NCBI GenBank assembly: GCA_029851415.1
Contig: CM056743.1
Coordinates: 89,626,501 to 89,690,500 of the forward strand
DNA length: 64,000 nucleotides
From: Eretmocerus hayati
Taxonomy: Eukaryota > Arthropoda > Insecta > Hymenoptera > Aphelinidae
Direction: 5' to 3'
The notes under the pieces were generated by a model. The model did no database searches. It had not been told where the DNA came from and saw only the letters and a list, made by a program, of their open reading frames with translations. Below are positions 33,836-46,263 of the stretch, in pieces; the first letter of the stretch is position 1, and each line of letters opens with the position of its first letter. Both the position numbers and the translations under genes were made by a program.

Positions 33836-36181
33836 GATTCTCGATTGCTCTGATGTAGTTGTGGTTATCGCTGTGAATGGAACCCATTAATCATTACCTG
33901 GTTTTGAACACTCAATGATTTGTCAGATCTGACCTCACTCACTCACTCAACTCAAGTTCAAAAGCTTCAAGCAAACTCCCTCCGGAGCTCTACCTTCTGG
34001 AGAATCCCACTCAAAATTCACAGCACTCTTTATATTTTTTGGTTAGTCAAATATGGGTGGTTAGTCTTGTAAGATACACTCGTGACTCTTACGTTGATCT
34101 CTCGGACCAAGAAGACTGGCCTCTGCCTCAATCCTGATCCTCATGTACTCCAAGTACTCGTCGCCCATTGGGTCGTTTACTCGTCAGAGGGATGACTAAC
34201 CACCTGATCCAGGATTGTGAAACATTCTCAATTAGTGTTCATTCTTTTACCACATTTTCAATAGAATAATTTTCTCATTGAACTATTGAACTCTAGAGGT
34301 CTCACACCACCAGGTAATTCCTCATTTCACTAAGAGCAGAATGCTTCGTGCTCCTGAATTCAAGCAACTGCACGGCATGTTGCTAGAATCCGAAACGAGA
34401 CATTAGATTTCTCCATTGCGCATACCGCACATGCACACCACTCGCCGTGTTCGAGCCTGAGTGTTAATTCGGGGCTCGATCGGTTTTGGGTTGATCAGGC
34501 ACATGTACGGGTCACAAGTAGAGTCGTACTAACATCTCTAGTCATTTAGCAGACTACACTGAACACAAGTTTCATCTGAACAATGACCCCAGATTTTACT
34601 GAATTCTCACAGAAATTTTAATTCGTGAATATAAACTCACCATAAAAAGAAAAAAATTCCAACGAGAGCCAGCAGTCCGAGTCTGACGGCAAGGCAGTCA
34701 AGACCGGGATGTCAAACTCCCGAAAAAAAATTCCAATTCAGTGAGTAAATTCAAGAAAAAATTCTATCCATGGTTGAGAAATTCATTGATTTAATTCGAC
34801 TAGTCACTTAATGTTCATCTCATGGTTTCTCATCACATAGTAATTATTAACCTCTTAATTTTGCAGCGATTACTCAGTCATCTGCTCGACTCAAGACTCT
34901 GTAGACGGATTTTTACTCTCAACCTTTTTTTCTTATTTTTATTTAACCTAAAAAAAATCTCTCGACATCTTATGAGATGAACAACCTCTTTGACCACAAC
35001 TCATGATACTCAAGAATACTCAGAAGCACGAACGCAAATGAGAACCTTTTTTGCATCTATGTATTCACAATACAAAGCATGCATGAGACCAAGAGCGTTC
35101 AACATACTACGGTCTGGCCCGGGAAACTTATCCAAAAATCGCCAGAACTCCCTCCGTTCTGTGCAAACACAAGCCGTCATCTTGCTTGCGAAACGAAAAT
35201 CATGAATGCTTCACTTGCGTCGGCTCGAGGAGCTCGATAATCATGCAAGTGAGACCCCAGCGGGCACAAATACAAGGTATCCGCGCACACCACGAAGCCC
35301 GCCGAAGCAAGCTCGGACACGCGCACGAGAGAAATCCCTAGACAGCCACGAGCACTGAAAATTAATGCACTTCCGATGCTTGTTATAATACACCTCAATT
35401 ACGAAATGACATTAATGAGGGCCCAAAAAGATACAATGCATTTATCGATGTATGATTCTACTCGTGGTCCGCACGAGATAAATACTCTTTACACTTATGT
35501 TGTAAGCACGTGGCCGCCCGACCAAATCCCCGCACACACGCCGCGAACAAGACAACAAACTCCGCTGGATCACCCTCTGCACCATGATAACGTCCGATTC
35601 TTGGAGGTCCCGTATACTCAGAAATGCAAGCGAATTCACTCAAAGAATCCCGCTGCTGAGCGATCTCGAAAGCAAAATCGCTTATTTCTCCGGTGGCTGC
35701 GTCCAGACAGAGCGCTCGCGCGCGCATCGCGCGGCGCGCCTGTGTATACTCTAAGTACAGGCCCCCAGCCCTGCACACTCATAGCGAGTCACATGGACGC
35801 AGCCACTTGCACGGTCTACGCCGCGCTGCTCTCGAGAACAAGGGAAAGCAACAGGCATAGGACCGTTCCGGCTGCCGTGCCGCATCCCTGCTCTCTGACC
35901 GCGTGCTCACCGCAAGGCGCCTCGCCCCACTATACGGAAATCTACACACTTATTTTCGCAGACTTACCTCGCAGATTATTCTGGTGGGGATTCTGTCAAT
36001 GTGGTGGAGATTTATCACCGGTAGTAGTATGCACAGCGCTAGTGTGTGGCCACTTTCCTGTGCACACTGCACGCAGGTTCCAGAGCACGGCGAGTTCTCG
36101 CCTCGTACATACGCGCTCACGCACTATTTTAGTGCACCCCTTTTTACTCCGTGGATCGGAACCATGCTCACTGCTATCATA
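33836..36181 (-). other. Long leader between Copia 5' LTR and gag
   Basis: About 2.3 kb without a recognisable gene, unusually long for Copia elements. The part nearest the LTR (35100-36180) is richer in GC and has incidental frames on both strands (up to 272 codons at 35376-36194 on +) with no recognised domain. It could be a structured leader or contain a captured or inserted segment; I found no inner insertion boundaries. Confidence 0.5.
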
Positions 36182-36476
36182 TGGGAGTAAATAAAGGGTT
36201 GGGGTGCACTCCTGCTAATAAATAAATACTGCACAAATATTCACTCAAACTGACTCTTTATTGCACACCGTGTGCACTCAATGGTAACCTCTGATTGATA
36301 CAAGGATAGCCGAAGCGCTCACTTCGGCTGCGTTATTACAAGTGGTGCGCACTCGCTCCTGCTCGTGCGCGGTACCGAGGTATCTCATATATATAGATAT
36401 AGTATCATATACATGGGAAGGGAGTGAGCGCTGAGGGCGCTGATATTGTATAGTCGACAAAGCTACTTTACCGACA
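36182..36476 (-). repeat. Copia 5' LTR
   Basis: It matches 27386-27682 at all but a handful of positions (about 98 percent by eye) and ends in TG..CA read on minus. The adjoining internal sequence shows no obvious standard primer-binding site. Confidence 0.9.
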
Positions 36477-36480
36477 CGTG

Positions 36481-38280
36481 AATAGCCCATGAGAATCCGA
36501 TATGCAAATAATATCATCGGTAATTATAATGACAATCATGATGATAATAATAAGAAGAGTAATAATAATATAGACCGTAGTCACATTCACGTTTATTGTG
36601 GATGGGCTCACATTCTTGGAATCCGGTTCATTCATCAGCTTGGGTATTGGATGGAGTAGTTGGATATTTTTGGCCCTATCGGTCGAGAATTTTTGAACTC
36701 CAATTTTGAAATTTTCCAAGGGTTCTGAGTTTTCCGGAATTCTCACTAGGTCTATTTAGATTTTAGTCAAGAGATGCTTCAATTTCGTTCTTTAAACGCA
36801 CAGATCGGATAAAAATCGACGGAGTTATCATAATTAAATCGAATTGATGTTTTCGGTACTCGCGTGGTGCATTTTTCTAAGAATCGTCGTATTTTGCGAC
36901 AAATTAGTCCATTTTTTAGTGCCAGTCACTTCTATTATGAGTACTGGATATGTCGATGAGGGTGATTGTCAATTTACAGAATGGAATTCGCATAACTAAT
37001 GGTTTTTCAATGTGATGAAGCATTAATTCACGTGAGAGTCGCTATTTATGCCTATCAGGTGATTGTAACATTTCCTTCGAACTCTCGAATTTTCTGATGA
37101 ATTCTCTAATGATTTGGGCTTTGTCCGACCAAATCATCTTCAAGTACTTGCAGGGATAAATGTTTCCAACGACGTGTTTTGGCTGCACGGATGCAGTTTT
37201 ATCCCTGACTCTCTATTACAATAAATGCTGTATGTACCAGTTCGTATGAGTGAAAAACTAGTTCTGTCATGATCATAAACAGTCATCATAATGATTTTAA
37301 CGAAATTTATTATGTGAGCTCCATTCCATGGGTCAAAAGTCGGCATGTAAGTCACTCTCGAATGCGAATGTCGAAGCTCTGGTCTTTTAGCCCATTATCG
37401 CTCTATTCCTCATTCTCATCGTTCCAAAACATGTTGGCATGTAGTCTGTAATGTGATTGTGTGTATATGCTAGTATGTAAACTGTTCCATGTATGTTCGA
37501 TAGATTCTGTGAAGGCTATACTACGCTTTCAATGTCTCATTCTATGAATAATGCAGAATTACTGAAGAATTTAGATTCAGTATTTTTCGGTTGAGTACGA
37601 GTGCGCTGAAACGTCGATATTTTGCGTATAGATAGTTTTTCTAACTATTCTGTTTAGATGGAATGACTTGAATCAAATGCGTGCCCCTGGTTCCCTCAGT
37701 GCCCCGTCCGTGAGCTGGGTGTTCCAGCTGAGGACGAGTACGCTGGGTCACCTATGCACTACTAGTTACAAAGAATATTCTGATTATTTTCAGAAGCTTG
37801 AATCTTTACATCGTCGAATTTTTTGATTTCATCAATTTGTGTACTCTTGCTCTCGCCGATATTGATCCATCCAATGATTTCAGTGTAAAGATTCATCTTT
37901 AAAATTTTGAATGAGCCAGTGTGGATTTGGGATCTGGGTGTGGTGTTGGGGACCTTGACTCACGGAACGAAGGATCAACGATTTGAAAATTTGATGTATC
38001 CTACATTTTCTTACGGTAAAAGAAGAATGACCCCTGAAAAATAACGTAACATTCATGACTCATTCACACAAGATTCGATAAGGTTCCTTGAATACATATT
38101 TGAATATACTCTTTATACCATTGAATATAAATCATATTCGGAGAATCAATCCAACATCTCCTCTTGATACTCTACGCGATGTTCAATGAGGGAAGAGGCA
38201 TCCCAAAGTGGACTCCTTCGATCTCTTGCAATGCTCTCTTGTATGACCGGAGAGAGGTGAGAGCTCCTCTCAGAGGTTTC
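36481..38280. other. Intergenic, no gene seen
   Basis: AT-rich, with frames under 100 codons and no repeats that I could align. Confidence 0.4.
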
Positions 38281-38775
38281 TCAACCACGGCGGCTTCTCC
38301 CGAGGCGGTCGGTTTTTGGAAATGATGGATCCATCAACTTTGTCGGGAAATTTTTGACCATCTGCTTCTCACCGTTGGCATCTTTTCCGATCCATTGCTT
38401 CTCATTATTTGAATTCCCATGAGACTCCAGTTTCAATATCGGTACAGGAAGTGCACGTGTTCCTGAATCAGCATTGTAGAGAATATACGTAGATAGTTTC
38501 CGTAGCTCGTGATTCCCCTTCGTGCACTCTTTCTGCTGATAAATATTATTCGCGACGAACTTGTCGATGATTGCACATGACTCTTGAGATTCTGGAATTG
38601 GATATATCTGACGAGTTTGAGTGAGCTCCATCCGTTTCGTGCTCGCTCCGAAGTGACGATTTCGTGGTTTTGCGGTTTGAATTTCGTCACGACTGGCACT
38701 TGCGTACTTCTTGTCAAGTATATATGCATCATGTAAGTTCTTGAATTGACGCATCATATTGAGAGTCTTCTTCAA
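38281..38775 (-). CDS. Hypothetical 164-codon open frame
   Basis: The open frame is basic, hydrophilic and Lys/Ser/Asn-rich with no domain I recognise, no signal peptide and no membrane segment. It is longer than most chance frames in this AT-rich region and is not part of any repeat seen in the window, so it could be a host exon. No splice context is convincing. Confidence 0.25.
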   Translation of the reverse strand: MKKTLNMMRQFKNLHDAYILDKKYASASRDEIQTAKPRNRHFGASTKRMELTQTRQIYPIPESQESCAIIDKFVANNIYQQKECTKGNHELRKLSTYILYNADSGTRALPVPILKLESHGNSNNEKQWIGKDANGEKQMVKNFPTKLMDPSFPKTDRLGRSRRG

Positions 38776-38947
38776 GGCATCTGTAGTAGTATGGGAAATG
38801 AGCGACTCTTCCGAGGTGTCGCAGTGCTTATTATTTCTCAGTGATTTCTCCTTTGCAAAGCTCGTGACTGAATTTCATTTGATTAATTCTGAATATCGTT
38901 ACGGGAATTCCTATCGTGGGTCCTTTTATACTGCACCTGGGGAGTCC

Positions 38948-39624
38948 TGACTCGACAGGTAGGTGGGTGGAAATTCGGAAGTATAATAAGTACGAAGGGA
39001 ATCCCTAGAGCTGCATTTATTAGTCCGAAAATACAATTACGAGAGAGAGACTTTACAAAATACTGGGGTTGATTCTACTTGAGTAAAGTCCGTCAAGGAC
39101 TGAGGTACTCGACTCGGAATGGCGTTACTCAACGACGTGGTCAGGTCGGTAGGTGAGCTCGTACTGAGAACTAGAAGCCTGGCGCGTGATTAGGTAGGTG
39201 AGTTCGTACTGAGAACTAGAAGCCCGGCGCCAACTGCGTGATTCTAAGCGCAAACGTACGTGACGGAGGCTCGTGATTAACTGCGGTTCTAAGGGAGCCT
39301 GTCAGTGCTTTTGAGCTCTATTTATACTCTTCGAGACCCCGCGCTCCTCCTTCGTTCGTGGCTAGGAGAAATGCAGGTGAGGCGCGGCAGAGCTTTGTCC
39401 TTGCACCCCTCGTCTAGACTCGCGGTTCCTCTGAGCTTCTCCTAGCTTCTCGAAGTCTCCGCTTCTCTGTATGCCTATACATTAAGATACATAGTATATC
39501 TATAGCTTACAATACAAGGTACATCTATATGTTAGAATACCAACTATGCCTATATGGGATACGCTTATAATCCCACATGCGGAGTATATATAGAGCTAGT
39601 TGGGAACCGACAGGGTTCCTGACA
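38948..39624 (-). mobile_element. Solo LTR
   Basis: Read on minus it starts TGTCAGGAACC and ends GAGTCA (TG..CA). It has a promoter-like TATAAATAG near 39320 and AATAAA near 39015, in the right order for U3-R-U5. Flanks AGTCC (38943-38947) and CGTCC (39625-39629) match at four of five positions, a probable 5-bp target duplication. A 43-bp block with GAGTTCGTACTGAGAACTAG occurs twice in tandem (39153-39232). No internal coding region or partner LTR is in the window, as expected after LTR-LTR recombination. Confidence 0.6.
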
Positions 39625-39629
39625 CGTCC

Positions 39630-41640
39630 GTTCGCTGCATTCATTGCTCCCCTGAGCAATGTTCCAAATTTTCGTTCGTAAAAGAAATCGACATATTTTT
39701 TCGTATACTTTCCTCATATTAAGACGATTCAAAATACCTTCGCGAATTCGACTTCCTTCTTAGAATTCGGAACTATTGTTCGACAATACAGTGGAATCAA
39801 GAGTAGCATATCAGAGATTTGAGTTCCAATAATTTCCTACTTAGGTCTCAGCTCGATTTCGGAGATTCCACTTGATTCTAGAAAGCGGTATTCAAAATAT
39901 GGAACTTTGGCTACAAGTTGGAGTTCAAGAAATATAGTCTGATGAGCATCTCATTGATACAATATTTTAATTCAGCCGGTGAGAGGCATATTTCGACTAT
40001 TGTTATGGAAGTTCAAGAAATCTTCGTGAATTCGATTACTAACATCCCATGGTCAGAATTTTGTCCAATACAAGATTGAGGAAATTCAGTGATCTGATAG
40101 CTAAGATGCTACTTTCAATATTGTGTTTGATATGTCAGGATGGCTCATTTATCGACGGTCTTAGGCCTACAGGAAGTTCTCCGGTGGACAAGAAGATTAT
40201 TAAAGATATCTCATGCTACTACGCACGATGCTCGTGTCGATCGATTCTACACAATTCAAAAGATTGAATGATTTTACGGGATAAGTATACCATGGGATGA
40301 TCCAAGTGACATCAAGGTCTTATAGACTAATAATTCACTGAAGAAAAATTGCAATGGAATGAATGTGAAGCTCAACCAATTGAAATATAATATTCATGAT
40401 AAATTGTTGGAAAGTTAAAGTATGCTTTGACTCGAAGCTCTTAAATAATTACATTACAATTGTAGAATACTGAAATAAATCTAAGATTATAGACTACCTA
40501 AGTCTCTCTCACAAGATAGTTATGATAGATTCAAGATAACATACATATTGTTGCAGTTCTGAGTACATCTCCATTCTGTCAGTATTTTTCCGTTGTAACG
40601 GGTTCTCGATCATATTGTAAATTCTTCAATTGAAAACGTTGTGATTGTAGATTAAGATCCAGGTTCATGGTGTTCGATAGTTTGTTTGTTGATTTTAATA
40701 CATCTCCAGTTTGTTACAGTAATTACTGTTTCCTGTTTCGTTTATTGGTGATCCCTCAAGTTGGAGAATTTCAATCATATACTGTAGAGTGTCACTGTTC
40801 GAATACCGTTTCCCTCATGATCATAGATCAATTATCCAGGAATTTCAATTTCATCCTTGTTATTCCATGCTCTTCCGATCCTTGCTTCTCAGAATTTGAT
40901 CCATTATTCACTCTCTCATTTGATTGATGATCAATATCATCCCATTGGTTCCGTTAAATTGGTAAACATTGCCAAAATTCTCTCTGTGCTCCTTGGAAAT
41001 CGATCACATTTGAAATCCCATGGCTCCATCCATCCAGATTCATCAAAATCAGATCAAATTAGTATCAGCCTTCAGTGAAAGATTGAGAAAATTGGGTAAT
41101 TTTGTGTGTGATTGCAATTCATTAATCCCAAGTTTCATCATTGTTGGTTGATTCCTGAAACAAATCTTCTGACGATTAGTTAACGGATACCCACCAGGCA
41201 GCAGACTCTTGCTCCTAGTATGAAAAGTACGAAAAAGACCTCCTTGATATTGGAAAAAAGTTGGTGAAATGATGTTGATTCTCATCATCCCGTGATAAGT
41301 TGAATTGTTCATCATTGATAATTCTAACTTGAGCCTCGCTAACTACCGCTAACAGTGCAAATAATTGGAATCGTGAGGCTCGATGTTTGATTCATTCGTC
41401 ATATAGTGCCCGCAAAAATTGATCTCTAGTCACCCAATGGTCTAAAATAGTTTTCATCGTCCAAGTCGAGTTAAATTAGGTTTCGCGAAAAATTACACAG
41501 AGCAAAAGGATGCGTCTTTATGAATTATATTTACCTATCTATCTTATATCTTCCTACTCTACCTATCCTCATTTTTCCAATAGTGACATTGGTAAAAAAT
41601 TTGATGATGTTTGAAAGATTGATGAAATGAATGAAAAACC
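39630..41640. other. Intergenic, AT-rich, no gene seen
   Basis: Frames are all under 90 codons. No RNA gene or mobile element is recognised. Confidence 0.4.
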
Positions 41641-41990
41641 CTACCTCTGGTGTGCCTAAGCGCGCATGGAACACCTTGTTGGCTGAGGGTGAGGGTTTTG
41701 AATGGTTTTACACAAACATAGAACACAAAATGATAAAATGGCTGGTTCACTCCTTGCATTCCTCAGTGCGTGCGGGAACCCTTCTTGGCGGAAGGGGAAC
41801 ACAAAAATTATGAAATGATGAATGATTTGAGTTCGCTCTGGTACAGCCTTAGCGCGTACGGAACACCATCTTGGCGGGTGGTGGAACAAAATAATCAGGA
41901 TAATAAAATGATAAACTGATTTGAGTCCGCTCTCTGGTACAGCCTCAGTGCGTGCGGAACACCATCTTGGCTGGTGGTGAGGACAAGATA
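41641..41990 (+). repeat. Degenerate tandem repeat of about 90-115 bp
   Basis: About four copies of a block like CAGYGCGTRCGGAACACC followed by TTGGC and a purine-rich stretch occur near 41650, 41765, 41848 and 41943. The last two are the most alike. Confidence 0.6.
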
Positions 41991-44900
41991 ATCAGAGAAT
42001 GATGAAATGATGGAAGTACACAAAAATATGAAATGAACACAATCCATGGCTTGAAAGATGAATTATGAAAGACCGAGAGAAAAGTTGAATGAATAGTGAA
42101 GTATGCTTGTCATGAACAGTAGATGAAGATAATAATGTATGAACTTGATTGATGATGATTTAAAGAATTGGCACATTATATAGTGTGGTGAGGGAATTGT
42201 CGGATTTAGACATGACCTGTTGAAATATGAACAAAATTTTACATAGATAGTAGTACAATGGACTGGTAATGGAAGTAGCACAGTATGAATATCCTTATTG
42301 ACTATTATGAAATGTAAGTGCAGTATAGTAGTGACACGCCAATAACTCGAAGAAAGTAATATCCATGAATAGAGTGAAGCCGAGAAAGTAGTACACCTCT
42401 GAAACCTTTCTGAAATGCAATGACTTACTCAGCACCGCATCACCTCTAGCAAAACCACACCAAAAACACCATTCAATTCTTGAACTAATCAGAAATTTGA
42501 TCCTTCATCGGATCTAAAAATTTATTCACTTATTTAGACTTTGAATACTATAACACCTTATTATTTGATTAGTTTTTCACCATAATAATGACTACATGGA
42601 TACTTGTGTACAGCTTATATGTTGATGAACAATCAGGAACAAGAACCACTGGATTGATCGAAAACTTTTTCTCACCAAACACATGATAATGAGCCTATAA
42701 TTTTGATGAGTTTATGAACAGCTTGATTATCACAGAAAACATTCTTGGAATGCACATATAATGAACAAGCAAACCACTCACAACACACTCTATGGGGTTG
42801 ATGAATTGAAGATTCCACAATGGAATTCCACAACACAATGAGAAAAAATAGGATTTGAATGCACGAATGTTGGGAATAAGTTGTTCTGCAAAGCTGTCAT
42901 GAGCCAATTATGATACATTAGTTGGAAAAACATATTCATCATCTCATCAAACATGTGTTCTGCCACTGTCTGCTTCAGCCTGTACTATACAGGGGCGTTC
43001 CATGAAGTACGTTATAGTATGTTATACTTAAGGCCACGTTCACAGTGTAGCTCTCACCCGCGAATTTCTCATGCGTTCTGATTAGGCTATTGAGTGATTG
43101 TGTGATATTCGATGAATGCGAGTGACTGATATTAATGAAAATTTCCTGGATCTTCTTTTAAATCACGTGATAGATTCCAGCAAGAAACAATTGATGATTG
43201 GATCAGATATATTTGTGTCTCTCTTGAGATTTGCATTCCGAATACTCGAAGGATAGTTTGAGATTGAAAAATAATACCATCCCAACTTGTTCGACAGGAT
43301 GAATTCAAAAAGTTACATTATAACATTGCCATAATATACAATGAAATTTTGAAACATTTCCATGGTTTGTACCTATTGCAAAAATTGTCGGGTTTCCTCT
43401 AGAAATTTAGCTCTTCAAAGCACGAATGGATCACAGAATGGTTGGTCTTACAGCATATTGTAGACGGATCCATGTATTTTGAAACACATCTAAAAATTGC
43501 TAATGCATTTTCGAATGTCGATATTCCAGAAAATCGTCTGCTAGAATTTTTCTCTTTGCAACATTCGTAATTTTTATTCAAACATGTTCAATCAGGTCTC
43601 GTTCATTCAGATGAGTTTTGGTTGAAAGTTCAAATCGAGAATGAGATGTCCAGATTGTGAGGATCTGTGTGAGAGAAAAATTTTGCATCAATAGTACGGA
43701 TGAGATTTGAAATAATGAAATGGTATGAATGATTTGTTGCTGATTATTGTGGTATGAGTGAAGTTGTCGCTATTCATTGTCGAATTTAGGATATTAGTCG
43801 AGTTTTGAAAATCGGATTAAATCGGATATTTGAATGTACAAATCTTATCTCAGTGGAAATTACTGTATTTATTTTCATAATATAACCAGAAGAATGGGTT
43901 CATTTTCTTCAAGGATTTTATACGATTTGAATAGTATTTTGAACACAACCAATTAGAATCGCGGATAAGAAATCACATAGAATTTTTGGAGCATCGAGAA
44001 TCAAACAGAGTGAATTCTTCAAGTTGTTGTTTTTCAGCTGTATGATTGAATTTGTCATTTTTCGTCATCGAATTCAGGATGTTGGTCTAGTTCTGAAGTT
44101 TTTATGGAACCATGAGCCAAATTAGAGTAAACCAGTTTAGATTGAAAAATCACATATAATATGCAAGAGTTCAAAACAGAACAATTCATTCATCCTTTAG
44201 ATCCGAGAAAATAATTCAATCTTTCCCAAACTCGGAGATCTGGGGATTCGAATAGCACCTTGAACATGATATTTGGATTACAAGTAGGGAAATCACGTCC
44301 GAATTTATTACGATAAGAGAAGAATAAATGGATTGAATTCCTTAGAATTTCATGAAACTGTGTTGCCACGTAGATTTATGGGAACTATTTTGAGTTCGAG
44401 TAAAATCAGAGGAAGTTGAATGCCAAAACTTCATTTTAATTGACGATTTCTATGCAAAGAGATCGACAAAATTATAATTCTTCAAACTATAGGATGATTG
44501 TTGATCAGGATCTCGTAGCTATTGAATATAGTAATTTCGCTCTTACATTCTCTTTTTCTGAATATCGTCGTGTCAAATTGAAATTTGGTGTTTAGGATCA
44601 ACAGACTTTCTGACAGGAAAATATCGAACGAGCATGGAAAACTTCCCCATTTGCTGTAAATTATTGTGTTGCGAAGTTTAAAAGAATTTTATCTTGATTG
44701 AAGAGTAGAAATAGAAATTTCACGTCGCTTCAAGTGTCTAGAAGATTTTTCGGTTGTTTGACAGATTTGTTATTATTGATCATAATTTCGATATCCAGTC
44801 ATAAAATTTAGATTGAAGAGAAAAAACGGGTTCAGCGTTGATTTTCGCAAATTCTTATGATCCAGAGTGACGCGTTCAAAGATGATTCGGTGATAAAATT

Positions 44901-45684
44901 TCTGTTCACCCTAGATGACGAATTGGTGTTGTTTTTCTGGATTCACAATTTTTAGGTCAAAATTTTTCTTGTGAGATTAGTGAATAATTGTTCGTGAGTA
45001 TATGTTCTGTGATGATTGCAGTGATGAATCTATGTTGAGGAAGGATGAGAGAGATACAAAACCTTTTTGCAAAAATTGGAGATAAAATTATTGTGCGAGA
45101 CAGAAGAAATTGATATATATCATGATGCATTCGAATTGAAGAAAAATTTTGTATGATTTTAGGAATGAGAATTAGAGCTGGAATATAATCGAAAATGAGT
45201 TAGTATTCATCAATTTTCAACTTGATCAAATAAAAATTAGATACTTGCAACGTCTCATATCTCAATAATTATTCTAATTTCATTCCATTATTCTACGTAA
45301 TCATTGGAATATCCAAAAAAATAAAAAAAAAAAACCTTTCAAAGTTCCTACGAAAAATCAGTTGAATTTATGTGCGTTTCGAATTAATTCAAATATTTCA
45401 AACATTCTAATTTTGTCAAGATCGGAAAATTTCCGAAGTATTCAAGCAAAAACGATCATGTTGCGAATTCAATTTGATAAGACAATGGAAAATCATATAA
45501 TAGTTAAAATGAATGATATTGTTGCGACGAGAGATCAATAGTAATATAAGATATGAGTTGGGATCAAAAAAAAAAAAAATTATGAAACGAGAGAATGGTT
45601 TGTTCAGCTCGTTCATATCAGATTTATTATAGATGAATGTGTGTTCAAAAAATTGTAAACAATTTTTTTTCATAAGGGTGGAGG
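41991..45684. other. Intergenic, AT-rich, no gene seen
   Basis: No frame exceeds about 85 codons. Loosely similar segments around 43780 and 44060 (TCGAATTYAGGATRTTRGTC) hint at a very old duplication. It may be intronic or intergenic. Confidence 0.4.
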
Positions 45685-46263
45685 TGTAACGAGCTGATAT
45701 GTGGATAAAGTAGATAACTGACGAATGTGGTATAAGACCCGCGCCCGACTCAAATCACCGATTATAAATGGTCACTACAGCTGGCAGCGTAATTAGTTAA
45801 GAATAATTGAATACAAGCCACCCCTTTTTGAAACCTATGAAGATTCGCCTCTCAAACATCGCTCGACGCTCTCGCTAGCCAAGCAGCCACGAGTGCGAGA
45901 GAGACAGCAACAAGGCCCATCCGAAGGGCCCGACGCCCACGCCACCGCCGCATCGACGAGCCAAGCGGCCCGCCATCAGAGCTACACTGGCCTTCGGCTA
46001 GATCACATCATTTTGTTAAAGCGCTTCACGCTTCATCTATTTCTCGAGTCTTGATCATTCTGAACAATATAGCTCAAATAGTTTATTCATAACTCTGTGT
46101 ATAAGTCATTCACCCTTCTCCCTACTCGCGTCGGCGAACCCAAAAGGTAAATTCAAACATAAAATCATTATTTAAAACTGGACCATTCGAGCTAAACTTA
46201 TTCTTATTCATTCTTCAATTCAAATATCGAATACGTACTATTTCCCTAGATTTAGTACGTAAC
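45685..46263 (+). other. LTR-like or promoter/first-exon-like segment
   Basis: It starts TGTAACGAGC and ends ACGTAAC(A), so the ends fit an LTR with TG..CA and partly inverted termini. TATAAAT lies near 45764 and a GC-rich block follows (45850-45980). As an alternative, it has features of a host promoter and first exon: AAAAG|GTAAAT at 46146 as donor, TATTTCCCTAG at 46239-46249 as acceptor, and a donor-like CAAG|GTATGT at 47684 beyond the foldback. I cannot choose between the two. Confidence 0.35.

Larger units (their letters stand above)
27384..36475 (-). mobile_element. Ty1/Copia LTR retrotransposon, nearly complete
   Basis: Two LTRs of about 295 bp differ by only five or six bases and one TA indel. 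The internal region has, on the minus strand, a long leader (33836-36181), gag, and pol in Copia order: protease, integrase, RT, RNase H. A polypurine tract lies directly before the 3' LTR. ACGTG occurs on both sides (27378-27382 and 36476-36480) within one to two bases of the LTR ends and is the likely 5-bp target duplication. A 500-bp palindrome is inserted in RNase H. Several nonsense and frameshift changes disable pol despite the young LTRs. Confidence 0.92.

Noticed and set aside
35376..36194. 272-codon frame on + in the Copia leader
   Set aside because: No domain, runs into the LTR, opposite to element orientation, and has overlapping open frames on both strands, as expected from local composition.
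41641..41990. CRISPR array
   Set aside because: Repeats are degenerate, spacing is irregular and the genome is eukaryotic.
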